64,000 bases of DNA, taken from positions 496,001-560,000 of the forward strand of contig NZ_BLIN01000005.1 of the NCBI RefSeq assembly GCF_009811555.1, in the 5' to 3' direction. Below are positions 40,311-48,325 of the stretch, one piece after another (positions within the stretch are counted from its first letter, which is position 1; every line of letters starts with the position of its first letter). Source of the DNA: Streptomyces caniferus. Lineage in GTDB: Bacteria > Actinomycetota > Actinomycetes > Streptomycetales > Streptomycetaceae. The translations under genes and the position numbers were made by a program. The notes under the pieces were generated by a model. The model searched no databases. It saw nothing but the letters and a program-made list of their open reading frames with translations, and had not been told where the DNA came from.

Positions 40311-42917
40311 TCACCGTGGGGCGGGCGGCCGGAGCGCCGTGCGCAGCGCCGTCCGGTGTGCGATCTCCAGCTTGGAGTAGACCCGCTGGAGGTGGTTGCC
40401 GACGGTACGCACCGCGATGGACAGGTGCCCGGCGATCTCCTTGTTGCCGAGCCCGCTCGCCGCCGCCAGGGCCACCTCCAGTTCGCGGGCGGTGAGCCGG
40501 CTGCGTACCGACGACGGCACCAGTCCCGGTGTACAGGCGCCGGAATCGCTGCCCAGGACCGCGAGGGCGTGCGCCTGGGCCGCCTGTGCGGAGCCGCCGG
40601 CGTCCGCCCGGGCGTGCGCGGTGGCGGCGGCGGTCCAGCTCTCCGCCGCCAGAAGTCCGGCCCCCAGGGAGGCCAGTTGCCGGGCGGACCGTTCCAGCCG
40701 GTCGGGCCGGTCGGATGCCAGCCCCTGCGCGAGGCCGGCGCGGGCGGCGACCAGCGCGCTGTCGGACCCGGCGGCCAGTTCCCGCAGCGGCCGCTCGGCC
40801 TCCGCCGCCGCGCCCAGCCGCGCCGCGTCGCACAACAGGTGTGACTGCGCGGTACGCAGCCCACGCCGGCCGGCCGCCGCCGCGGCGTCCAGCGCCACGC
40901 CGCGGGCCCGCACCAGTCGACCGGTCGCCGCGGTCAGCCAGGCGGTGACCATCGCCGCCTCCGGGCGCCACCAGTGGCCCGGCCGCAGCGACCGTGCCTC
41001 CTCCCAGCACTGCGCAGCCCGGTCGACGTCACCGCAGACCGCGGCGGCCAGTGCCTGACCGCACCATCCCACCCACTCGCCGGAGCGCAGCCCCACCTCA
41101 CGGGCGTGCGCGAGCGTGCTGGCGTACCAGATCCGGGACTCGTGCAGCCGGCCGCGCAGGTAACAGATCCAGCCCAGGTGCTCCGCGAGCCAGGTCTGGG
41201 CGCTGCCGGCGCCGGCGTCCACCGCCAGGTCGTAGCCCTGCCGGGCCAGTTCCTCCGCCGTGGCCAGGGATCCGGCCTCGGCCAGGGCGCGGGCCTCGGC
41301 GCCCACCAGCAGCGCCGGGTGCACCATGGTGTCGGCGGCGGCGCACGGCCTGCGGGCGGCCCGGGAGCGCCGGGCGGCACGCACCGCATCGCCGGTACGG
41401 CCCGATTCGGCCAGGCAGTACACGCGCGGGACCGCGGCGACCACGTCGGCCCGCGAGCCCGGCTCCGGGGCGACCTCCCGCCATGCCCGCTCGGCCTGCC
41501 GTACGTCCCCCACCAGGCTCCACAGCGCGGACTCGTGTGCACCGAGGACCGGTTCGTCCGGATGACCGGCGTACGTCTGCCGGGCCGTCGCGTTGAGCGC
41601 GAATGCCTCGTCCAGCCGCAGCAGTCCGAACGCCAGGCTCTGGGTGTGCAGCACCACGGCCGCCAGCCGTTCGTCGTCCCGGGTGGACTCGTCCAGCGCC
41701 CGCCGTACCGTGCGTTCCGCCTCCTGCGGCTCCCCGCCCTCGTACAGTTCCTCGGCGAGCAGCAGCAGGGACCGGGGGCGGGGGCGGAGCCGCGCCAACT
41801 CCCGTGCCAGCCGCAGCGCGACGCCGTGGTCCTGGGCCCGGCGGGCCAGCACGACGGCGCGCTCCACCTCATCGGGATCCACGCCGTCGGCGGCATCGAG
41901 GCGCCAGCGCACCGACCTCAGCAGGCCGGCGGGTCCGGTGTCCTGGTCCCCCGCGCGGCGGGCCTGGTCCCGCAGGATCCGGCGGGAGCGCTGGACCGGA
42001 AGCGTCTCCCGCAGCACGTATCCGTACAGGGGCCCGGCCAGTTCGGCGCAGGTGTGCGGGCCCTCCTCGACGGTGCACAGCCAGCCTTCGGCCGCCAGGG
42101 ACCGCGCGGCCGCGCGGTCCGGCGGATCCAGCGGCAGCCGTCCGCACACCGCCAACCGTTCGAGGAGGCGGCGGTGTTGCGGGTCGAGGTGGCGCAGCCG
42201 GGCCTCGATCAGCGCCCGCAGACGCGGCGTCGGCGACAGCGGGCCGACCAGGCGCCACAGTCCGTCCTCGGGCACCAGGGTCCGCTGCCGCACCGCACCG
42301 TCCACCAGTTCCCGCAGGTCACGCGGCCGTCCGCCGCTGGCCTGGTGCAGCATACGGACCGTCTTGTGCTCCACGGCTCCGTCCAGTGTCCGCTCCACCA
42401 GGTCGGCCACCACCTTCTGCGGCAGGGCCCGCAGCAGGACACGGTGCAGCGGTAGGTCCGGCCACCCCGGCGGGCGGTGGGTGTCGGCGGTGGCGATCAG
42501 CGCCACCCGGCGGGTGCGCAGCCAGGACGTGAGCAGCCCGATCGAGTCCGGGTCCAGGTGGTGGGCGTCGTCCAGGAGCAGTACGGGCCGCCTCCCGGGG
42601 GCCTGGCCGGTGGCGCCCAGTGCGGGCGGGGCGCCGTCGGTGCCTGGGCGCAGCAGGTGGGCGAGGGCGCCGAGCGGCACCGAGCGGGCGGCGGGCGTGG
42701 CGGTGACGCGCAGTTCCGGATGCCCCCGGCGCCCGGCCTGCCGCCAGCACTCGTGCGCCAGCCTGCTGCGCCCGGTGCCGGAAGCCCCGGCCACCAGCAC
42801 CCCGCTGCCGAGCGGATCGCGCAGTGCGCGGGCCGCCTCGGCCAGCTCCGCTTCGCGGCCGAGCAGGGGCCAGGGGCTTGCCGGCCGGGGGCTGCCGACC
42901 GGGCGCGTGGTGGTCAT
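40311..42917 (-). CDS. LAL-type LuxR regulator 2 (Walker A Lys replaced by Arg)
   Basis: An 868-residue LAL regulator. The P-loop reads VLVAGASGTGRSRLAHE, with Arg50 in place of the usual Lys. Walker B-like PVLLLDDAHHLDPDS is intact. The C-terminal HTH is LTARELEVALAAASGLGNKE, IAGHLSIAVRTVGNHLQRVY. I chose ATG 42917 (AGGAAG upstream) over an in-frame start at 43031. It is divergent from the GntR gene, with a TTCCGCGG dyad between them. Its relation to LAL 1 is close in order and length, so the pair probably arose by an old duplication. Weak or absent ATPase activity is possible. Confidence 0.88.
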   Translation of the reverse strand: MTTTRPVGSPRPASPWPLLGREAELAEAARALRDPLGSGVLVAGASGTGRSRLAHECWRQAGRRGHPELRVTATPAARSVPLGALAHLLRPGTDGAPPALGATGQAPGRRPVLLLDDAHHLDPDSIGLLTSWLRTRRVALIATADTHRPPGWPDLPLHRVLLRALPQKVVADLVERTLDGAVEHKTVRMLHQASGGRPRDLRELVDGAVRQRTLVPEDGLWRLVGPLSPTPRLRALIEARLRHLDPQHRRLLERLAVCGRLPLDPPDRAAARSLAAEGWLCTVEEGPHTCAELAGPLYGYVLRETLPVQRSRRILRDQARRAGDQDTGPAGLLRSVRWRLDAADGVDPDEVERAVVLARRAQDHGVALRLARELARLRPRPRSLLLLAEELYEGGEPQEAERTVRRALDESTRDDERLAAVVLHTQSLAFGLLRLDEAFALNATARQTYAGHPDEPVLGAHESALWSLVGDVRQAERAWREVAPEPGSRADVVAAVPRVYCLAESGRTGDAVRAARRSRAARRPCAAADTMVHPALLVGAEARALAEAGSLATAEELARQGYDLAVDAGAGSAQTWLAEHLGWICYLRGRLHESRIWYASTLAHAREVGLRSGEWVGWCGQALAAAVCGDVDRAAQCWEEARSLRPGHWWRPEAAMVTAWLTAATGRLVRARGVALDAAAAAGRRGLRTAQSHLLCDAARLGAAAEAERPLRELAAGSDSALVAARAGLAQGLASDRPDRLERSARQLASLGAGLLAAESWTAAATAHARADAGGSAQAAQAHALAVLGSDSGACTPGLVPSSVRSRLTARELEVALAAASGLGNKEIAGHLSIAVRTVGNHLQRVYSKLEIAHRTALRTALRPPAPR

Positions 42918-42975
42918 CGGGTGCTTCCTGCACGTAGTCGGTGGCGTACTGCGGGCCGGCGGTGTGCCGGTGGTA

Positions 42976-42998
42976 TTCCGCGGCGGGACACCGCGGAA
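42976..42998. promoter_or_regulatory. Dyad TTCCGCGG-N7-CCGCGGAA between LAL 2 and GntR genes
   Basis: Perfect 8-bp arms are separated by 7 bp, 59 bp upstream of the LAL 2 start and in the region shared with the GntR gene. A second short dyad, AGTGG-N5-CCACT, follows at 43006-43020. They are plausible operators for one of the two regulators. Confidence 0.4.
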
Positions 42999-43190
42999 GA
43001 GGCACAGTGGCTGATCCACTACACCGGCCATGGGTAGAGTTCCTCACGAGCCCGCCGCCCGTCAACGTTCTTGCGCGGCCGGACGGACGAGGCGGCTGCA
43101 TGTCGGTCCGGGCGAACGGACTTGTACGGTGGTGCGCGCACAACAGGCGAACGCCGCCCGGGCGGCGCCAGGTGGAGGGGGAGAGCGGTG

Positions 43191-43910
43191 GTGGCGCCGA
43201 TGGAGGACCCGATCATCCGCGATACGACGGTCGATGCGCTGGAGCGCCGACTGCGCGACGCGATCATCGGCGGCCGGCACCCGGTCGGTGCTCTGTTGCC
43301 GCCCGAGCGTGAACTCGCCGCGTCCTACGGGGTCAACCGGACCACGCTCAAGCACGCCTTCGTCCGGCTGATGCAAGCCGGTCTGGTGGAGACCCGGCAC
43401 GGCGTGGGCACGCGGGTGCGGGACTTCTGGCGGCTGGGCACGGCCGAACTGCTGCCGTCCCTGGTGCTGCGCGACGACGCCTGGCTGGGCGAGATCTTCG
43501 AAGTGCGCCGTCAGGTCGGGACGCTGATCGGTGCCATGGCCGCGCGCCGGGCCGCCGCCCCGGACGTGTTGGCGCTGCGGGAGCAGGTCGCCGCGGTAAG
43601 TGCCGGTGCCGACGGCGACCAGGTGCAGCTCGCCGACGCGGAGTTCCACCGTCTGCTCGCGCGCGCCACCGGCAATCGCGTCTACCTCCTGATGACGAAC
43701 ACCCTGCTCGGCGGCTACCTTCCGGTGCGGCAGGCCCTCGTGGCGCCGTTCCGCGACGCCGGGGCCGCCGCGGATCGTCTGCGTCCCGTCGCGGAGGCCG
43801 TGGCCGCGGGCGACGAGGACGCCGCCCGCCGGGCCGTCGAGACGTACATGACGGACACCGAGGCCCTGATGCGCGCCGGCGCCCGGCCCCGCGCGCGCCG
43901 GCGCCGCTGA
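43191..43910 (+). CDS. GntR-family (FadR-type) regulator
   Basis: A 239-residue regulator. The winged HTH (~15-75) has GALLPPERELAASYGVNRTT, LKHAFVRLMQAGLVETRHGV and GTRV, the GntR signature. The helical FCD-like ligand domain (~90-225) has EIFEVRRQVGTLIGAMAARR, ADAEFHRLLARATGNRVYLL and an HTH-distal VAAGDEDAARRAVETYM. GGAGGGGGAGAG precedes two GTG codons and an ATG; I take GTG 43191 for spacing. It lies between two LAL genes, divergent from LAL 2 and convergent with LAL 3. Its effector is unknown. Confidence 0.87.
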   Translation: MAPMEDPIIRDTTVDALERRLRDAIIGGRHPVGALLPPERELAASYGVNRTTLKHAFVRLMQAGLVETRHGVGTRVRDFWRLGTAELLPSLVLRDDAWLGEIFEVRRQVGTLIGAMAARRAAAPDVLALREQVAAVSAGADGDQVQLADAEFHRLLARATGNRVYLLMTNTLLGGYLPVRQALVAPFRDAGAAADRLRPVAEAVAAGDEDAARRAVETYMTDTEALMRAGARPRARRRR

Positions 43911-43994
43911 GGCCCTGCCCACGACGGATGGGCCCGCCCGACCCGCCGGTAGCGGAGCAAGTCGACGGCGTCGGCCCGCTCCCCGTGAGGCGAC

Positions 43995-46625
43995 TCAAGC
44001 ACCGCTCCGCTGCGTCATCAGCACCCGCAGGTCGCGGCGGTTCTCGGCCCCGACCTTGCGGTAGACCCGGTACAGCGTGTTGCTGACGGTGCGTACCGAC
44101 AGGCAGAGCCGCTCGGCGATCTCCTTGTCCGCCATCCCGCCCGCCGCGAGGCCGGCGATCAGCCTCTCCCGGTCCGACAGGAGCACGGCCGGGCCGAGGA
44201 AGCGCAGCGGCGGAGTGTCGACCGGACCGCAGCCGCGCAGCAGCTCCCGTGCCCGGGCGGTGGCGGCGGTGGCGGCCTTGACGCCTCCGGCCTGACGGAG
44301 GAAACGCGCGAGTTCGGCGTACGCCTCGGCCGCGTATAACCCGGCGCCCATGTCCGCGAAGGCCCGGGCCACCCGCCCCATGAGCTTGGGATCGCGGGAC
44401 CGGTACGCCTCCTCATAGCGCAGCCGGGTCTGCAGGAACGCGCCTTCCAGGCGCAGGGACACGGGCGCCGGTTCCGGGCCCGGCAGGGAGAGCCGCGCAC
44501 ACTCGTGCAGCCCGATGGCGGCGTCGGCATGTGCTCCGTCCGCCAGGGCCGCCGCCACCGCGTCGTGCAGTATCCGCGCAGCCGTCGCGGTGTCCCCGCT
44601 CTCGTGACGCCCCCGGGCCTCCACCACCGCCAGGAACATCGCGCAGTTACCGGCCTCCTTCACCGTCAGGCCGTCGGGCAGCGGGCTGTCCGGCCGCCGG
44701 TCCGCCGGCAGGCAGCTGAGCGCGAGGGCGGCGTGGATACCGGCCTTGGCCTGCCACTGCCGCCACCCGACGCGATAGCTCGACGTGAAGGTGAAGCACT
44801 TCAGGGCGGCCTCGACGATGCCCCGGTCGTGCAGCAGGTGTCCGAGCGCCAGTCCCCGCTGCGCGTCGATGCGGACATGGTGGTTCTGCACGGCGTGTGC
44901 GTATTCCTGCCAGTAGATCTGCTCCGCCTCGTCGAAGCGGCCGCAGTAGTGGAGGGCGGAGGCGTGCAGCTCCTCCAGGGAGTCCGCGTGAAACTTCGCG
45001 GGCCCGCCCGGTGCGTGGTCCAACTCGGCGCGCAGCATGGCGTAGAGGCCCAGCGCCTGTTCGGGCCGGCCCATGTGGCACAGCGAGCCCATCATGATCA
45101 GCCCCGCCTCCAGTGCGTGGACGGCCGGCCCGTCCCGGCGCAGCGCCTCCGCCAGCGCGTACGCGTCGGTGAAGCAGCCCTGGAAGTAGCGGGCGGCCAT
45201 GCGGAAGTAGCCCTGTTCACCGGCCGGCAACTGCGGTAGCAGCCGCTCCAGTTCCTCATAGCGGGCCTGCAGCAGCATGCCGCGTGCCTCGGCCCGCTCC
45301 AGCGCACGGCCGAAGCCGGGGCCGCTTGCGCGCACTGCCGTGATGAATTCCGTCAGCCGGGGGAAGTCGGCGCTGGCGGTGAGCGCCCGCGCGTGCCGCT
45401 CGGCGGTGGCCTCGTCCGGGTTCTGGCGCCACGCGGCGCGGCTCAGGCGGACGGCACTCGGGAGGTCCTGGTCGCGCAGGCTCTGTTCGATCGCCCGGTC
45501 CAGCACACCTCTCGGCGGCGTCTCGTGGGCGTCCAGATACCACTCGGCCAGGCGGCGGCAGTCGTCATGGGCCATCAGCGCCGCAGGCCCGTGGTGGGCG
45601 GCGAGCCAGTCCCGCAGCCGACGACGGCGGCGCAACGGGCGCAGGCCGCACGACAACGCATACGACGCCAGCGGGTGGCCGATGCGCACCCGCACTTCCC
45701 CGGCCGGATCGGCGTCGCCGTCCTCGATGCGCAGCAGGTTCCGCAGCTCCAGCTCCTCCAACTGCCGGGCCGCACAGAACCGTTCGACGGAGGACAGGCG
45801 CGGGCTGCCCGCCAGCGCCACCAGCTCCAGCACCGTACGGCAGGTCTCGTCGAGGTCCCGCAACTGCGGATCGACCAGTTCCAGGACGGAGGCCGGCACC
45901 GGAAGCTGCTCCCCGACGAAGTGCCAGCAGCCTTCCGACCGGACCAGCAGCCGCTGTTCGACGGCCGCCCTGGCCACTTCGTGCAGCAGGCGCGGGCTGC
46001 CGCCGCACGCCTGGGCCAGCCGGGCCGCGCTGGTCTGCCCCAGCCCGCCCTCCAGCAGCGAGTCCGTGAGCTCCTTGACGCCCGCGGCGTCCAGCGGCTG
46101 CAGGTCCATCCGCACCAGCGACCGGCCGCTCCACAGTGCCTGGATCTCCGGGGGCGTGCCGGGCCCGTCCGTGGTGGCCGAGAGCAGCAGCTTGCCCGCC
46201 GGATGCCGGGCCGCCTCGTGCAGCAGCGGCCACAGGTCGGGGTCGAGCAGGTGCACGTCGTCGACGCTCAGCAGCCAGGGGTCCGTCGTGGAGTGCTCCA
46301 CGACCCGGGCGAGGTCGGCGAGGGCCCGGGTCGTGGCCGGGGAGCGGCGCGAACCCTCGGCATGCCCGGCACGGTGGGCCTCAATGCGGGGCTGCAGACT
46401 GATCAGCCGCCGGCGTGGTGCGAGCGTGTGCGCCTCGTGCAGCAGGCGGGTCCTGCCGATGCCGGACGGTCCGGTGATGAGCACGCCGTCCGGCCCCTGC
46501 CGGGACAGCAGGACCCGGCGGATCTGCTCCAGTTCGCCGATCCGGCCGACGAAGGGCGGGCCGACGGTGAGGGCCGGGCGGTGTCCCCTCGCCGGCGAGA
46601 GCGGGGTGAGCGGTGTCGGTTCCAT
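43995..46625 (-). CDS. LAL-type LuxR regulator 3 (Walker A Lys replaced by Arg)
   Basis: An 876-residue LAL regulator. The P-loop is GVLITGPSGIGRTRLLHEA, with Arg58 for Lys. The Walker B-like segment is WLLSVDDVHLLDPDL. A long helical middle follows, and the C-terminal LuxR HTH is DRERLIAGLAAGGMADKEIA, ERLCLSVRTVSNTLYRVYRK. ATG 46625 has AGGAAG upstream; the longer frame to 46757 is Arg/Pro-rich and unlikely. Palindrome D lies about 300 bp upstream. It is the third such regulator in 9 kb. Confidence 0.88.
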   Translation of the reverse strand: MEPTPLTPLSPARGHRPALTVGPPFVGRIGELEQIRRVLLSRQGPDGVLITGPSGIGRTRLLHEAHTLAPRRRLISLQPRIEAHRAGHAEGSRRSPATTRALADLARVVEHSTTDPWLLSVDDVHLLDPDLWPLLHEAARHPAGKLLLSATTDGPGTPPEIQALWSGRSLVRMDLQPLDAAGVKELTDSLLEGGLGQTSAARLAQACGGSPRLLHEVARAAVEQRLLVRSEGCWHFVGEQLPVPASVLELVDPQLRDLDETCRTVLELVALAGSPRLSSVERFCAARQLEELELRNLLRIEDGDADPAGEVRVRIGHPLASYALSCGLRPLRRRRRLRDWLAAHHGPAALMAHDDCRRLAEWYLDAHETPPRGVLDRAIEQSLRDQDLPSAVRLSRAAWRQNPDEATAERHARALTASADFPRLTEFITAVRASGPGFGRALERAEARGMLLQARYEELERLLPQLPAGEQGYFRMAARYFQGCFTDAYALAEALRRDGPAVHALEAGLIMMGSLCHMGRPEQALGLYAMLRAELDHAPGGPAKFHADSLEELHASALHYCGRFDEAEQIYWQEYAHAVQNHHVRIDAQRGLALGHLLHDRGIVEAALKCFTFTSSYRVGWRQWQAKAGIHAALALSCLPADRRPDSPLPDGLTVKEAGNCAMFLAVVEARGRHESGDTATAARILHDAVAAALADGAHADAAIGLHECARLSLPGPEPAPVSLRLEGAFLQTRLRYEEAYRSRDPKLMGRVARAFADMGAGLYAAEAYAELARFLRQAGGVKAATAATARARELLRGCGPVDTPPLRFLGPAVLLSDRERLIAGLAAGGMADKEIAERLCLSVRTVSNTLYRVYRKVGAENRRDLRVLMTQRSGA

Positions 46626-47293
46626 GACTTCCTGTGCTGCCGGACCGTGCCCGTGGCGGTACCGGGCGGCCGGTACGCCGGGGCCCCACCGCCCGCACCG
46701 ACGTGCAGCGTGCGCCGCCGCCGGGATTCCCGAACGGCTGGAAGGGCGGGGCGACATGAGCGCTTTCGCGGTACACGGTCGTAGCGCAGCGGATGAGGGC
46801 GGGACCTGGTCGGTGCGGCCGGCCTCGCGCGGGGGCGAGACACGGGCGCCGGGGCAGGCTCGGCGTGGTGAAGGTGATCATCGGTCCCGGCCAGCTTCGG
46901 TGTCCTGCGCCCGGCCGACCAGGGCAGCGATTACTCAACTCGGCGCGCATACCCACCACATACCGGCGCCACCACCGGGCCCGGACCGGCCCGAACCGGG
47001 GGATGCCCCCTTCCCTGTACCCGTCCGCCGCGTCCGCATCCCCACCGGCGGCCGCATTGAGCAGGTCGAGCTGCTCGGCAAACTCGACCACTGACCGCTC
47101 GTCGATACCGCCCACCGGTCGGCCGGGCCGCGACCGGCCGACCGGTGGCGGCAGGGTGAGCCGGGGCACGGCGCGGGCCGGCTTCCGGCAACCTCCCCGT
47201 TCCCGTCGGCGAGCGTGACGACATCGCCGCGCCGACAGCTCCCTGAGCCCCTGACGACCCAGCCGTGCCGCCCGGCCTCCTGACGCCCACATA
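46626..47293. other. Divergent intergenic region
   Basis: These 668 bp lie between LAL 3 and the NTF2-like gene. No gene is supported. It contains palindrome D (46921-46937) and ends in the promoter/operator of the NTF2-like gene. Confidence 0.5.
46921..46937. promoter_or_regulatory. Palindrome site D (one half degenerate), AGGGCAGCGATTACTCA
   Basis: The right half keeps TACTCA and the left keeps GGGCA. Read in reverse, TGAGTAATCGCTGCCCT matches site A at 12 of 17 positions. It lies between divergent LAL 3 and the NTF2-like gene. Confidence 0.35.
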
Positions 47294-47323
47294 TTGACAA
47301 CCATAGTTGTGCAACTATGGTTG
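47294..47323 (+). promoter_or_regulatory. Promoter covered by a perfect 26-bp operator; probable leaderless start
   Basis: TTGACA (47294-47299), a 16-bp spacer and TATGGT (47316-47321) form a housekeeping-type promoter. The inverted repeat CAACCATAGTTG-TG-CAACTATGGTTG (47298-47323) overlaps both elements, so a bound protein would block RNA polymerase. Transcription would start about 7 bp after the -10 box, at or next to the ATG at 47329. There is no Shine-Dalgarno site, so the mRNA is probably leaderless. The repeat resembles MarR/TetR-type operators. Confidence 0.7.
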
Positions 47324-47328
47324 GACAC

Positions 47329-47748
47329 ATGACGAAACTCCACTCCCACTCCGATGTCGAGACGGCGATCCGCTACCACCGGGCCGTCGCGCGATTCGCC
47401 ACCGGCGAGGAACTCGCCGCCTTCTTCCATCCGGACGCGCAGCACCGGGAACTGCCCAACGCGCTCTTCCCGGACGGTGTCGACCGTGACGTGGCCGGCC
47501 TCGACGAGGCGGCGCAGGCGGGCCGTCAGCGCATCCGTGAGCAGACCTTCGAGGTCATCAACGCGGTCGCCGAGGAGGGCCAGGTCGCCCTGGAGGTGCG
47601 TTGGAGCGGAACGCTCGCCGTCCCGCTGGGCAAGCTGCCCGCCGGGTACGTGCTCCGGGCCCATATCGCCACGTTCCTCGAATTCCGTGACGGCAAGATC
47701 GCCGCGCAGCGGAACTACGACTGCTACGAGCGGCTCCCCCAGCCCTGA
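47329..47748 (+). CDS. NTF2/SnoaL-like protein, 139 aa
   Basis: A small cytosolic alpha+beta protein. The N-terminal helix is SDVETAIRYHRAVARFATGE; FFHPDAQHRELPNALF and RQRIREQTFEVINAVAEEGQ follow, and the C-terminal strands are LEVRWSGTLAVPLGKLPAGY, HIATFLEFRDGKIAAQRNYD. This is the SnoaL-like ketosteroid-isomerase fold. I take ATG 47329 rather than the in-frame ATG 47317, which lies inside the -10 box. The operator indicates repression by a MarR- or TetR-type protein whose gene is not adjacent. The ligand is unknown. Confidence 0.8.
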   Translation: MTKLHSHSDVETAIRYHRAVARFATGEELAAFFHPDAQHRELPNALFPDGVDRDVAGLDEAAQAGRQRIREQTFEVINAVAEEGQVALEVRWSGTLAVPLGKLPAGYVLRAHIATFLEFRDGKIAAQRNYDCYERLPQP

Positions 47749-47790
47749 CACCGGGCCTCACGGTCCGTCAGCGGCCCCTCCGCCCCGGTC

Positions 47791-47807
47791 TGAGCAATGC
47801 GTACTCA
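47791..47807. promoter_or_regulatory. Palindrome site E, TGAGCAATGCGTACTCA
   Basis: A 17-bp dyad with arms TGAGCA/TACTCA, 101 bp before the start of the small membrane protein gene. It matches site C at 13 of 17 positions. Confidence 0.45.
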
Positions 47808-47908
47808 GGACCGGCCGCCGACGGACCCGTAGCGTGCCGAGGAGGGGAGCCCCCCCGGCCCGCCGCTCCCGGCGGGTGCGCGAGGCAGCAGACCGCAGGA
47901 GGGATTGC

Positions 47909-48142
47909 ATGAGCAGCGCACCTGGCCCTCGCCCGCATTCGGGGGCGCACCCGGCCCCCGGCCTCTCCCCCACCGGGCAGGGCCCCCGGCGGCGACACGA
48001 GAAGAGGTGGTGGGCACCCCTCGCCGCCGCGTCCTTTCTCGTCGGCACGGCGGTGGGCGCCGCCACCGTGCCGCCGTTGGGAGGTCTGGCCGCATGGGCT
48101 CTCATGACCTACGCGTGCCGGTGGCTCCGCCGGCCTCGCTGA
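47909..48142 (+). CDS. Small membrane protein, 77 aa
   Basis: AGGAGG lies 6 bp before the ATG. The N-terminal ~32 residues are Pro/Gly-rich and basic at the end (GPRRRHEKRW). Then come hydrophobic segments WAPLAAASFLVGTAVGAATV and LGGLAAWALMTYACRWL, and a basic tail. It is probably an inner-membrane protein with one or two short TM segments. No family was recognised. Palindrome E lies upstream, so it may be under the same control as the lanthipeptide region. Confidence 0.6.
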   Translation: MSSAPGPRPHSGAHPAPGLSPTGQGPRRRHEKRWWAPLAAASFLVGTAVGAATVPPLGGLAAWALMTYACRWLRRPR

Positions 48143-48261
48143 TCCCGGCGGTCCCCGGGGAACCCCGAGCCGGCTTCGAGAGAAGTGCCCGGGAGCGGCG
48201 GCCCTGGAGGCGGGATCCTGCCTCTGCCCGCGACGGCGGACATTCCTGGTCGGCGACGCGC

Positions 48262-48290
48262 GGAAGGCCCGCCACAGGGGCGGGCCTTCC
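48262..48290. terminator. Bidirectional terminator hairpin
   Basis: GGAAGGCCCGCC and GGCGGGCCTTCC form a perfect 12-bp stem with an ACAGG loop, between the small membrane protein and the convergent secreted-protein gene. Confidence 0.8.
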
Positions 48291-48325
48291 CGTGGTGGTG
48301 CCGGGCCGCTAGCCGGTCTCCCGGG

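Noticed and set aside
37445..40864. Very long open frame antisense to LAL regulator 1
   Set aside because: High G+C antisense artefact; no ribosome-binding site, no domain, and the opposite strand has a clear LAL gene.
43031..43046. TGGGTAGAGTTCCTCA before the GntR gene as a seventh palindrome site
   Set aside because: Its half-site spacing is one base shorter than in the other six and the inner bases do not match.
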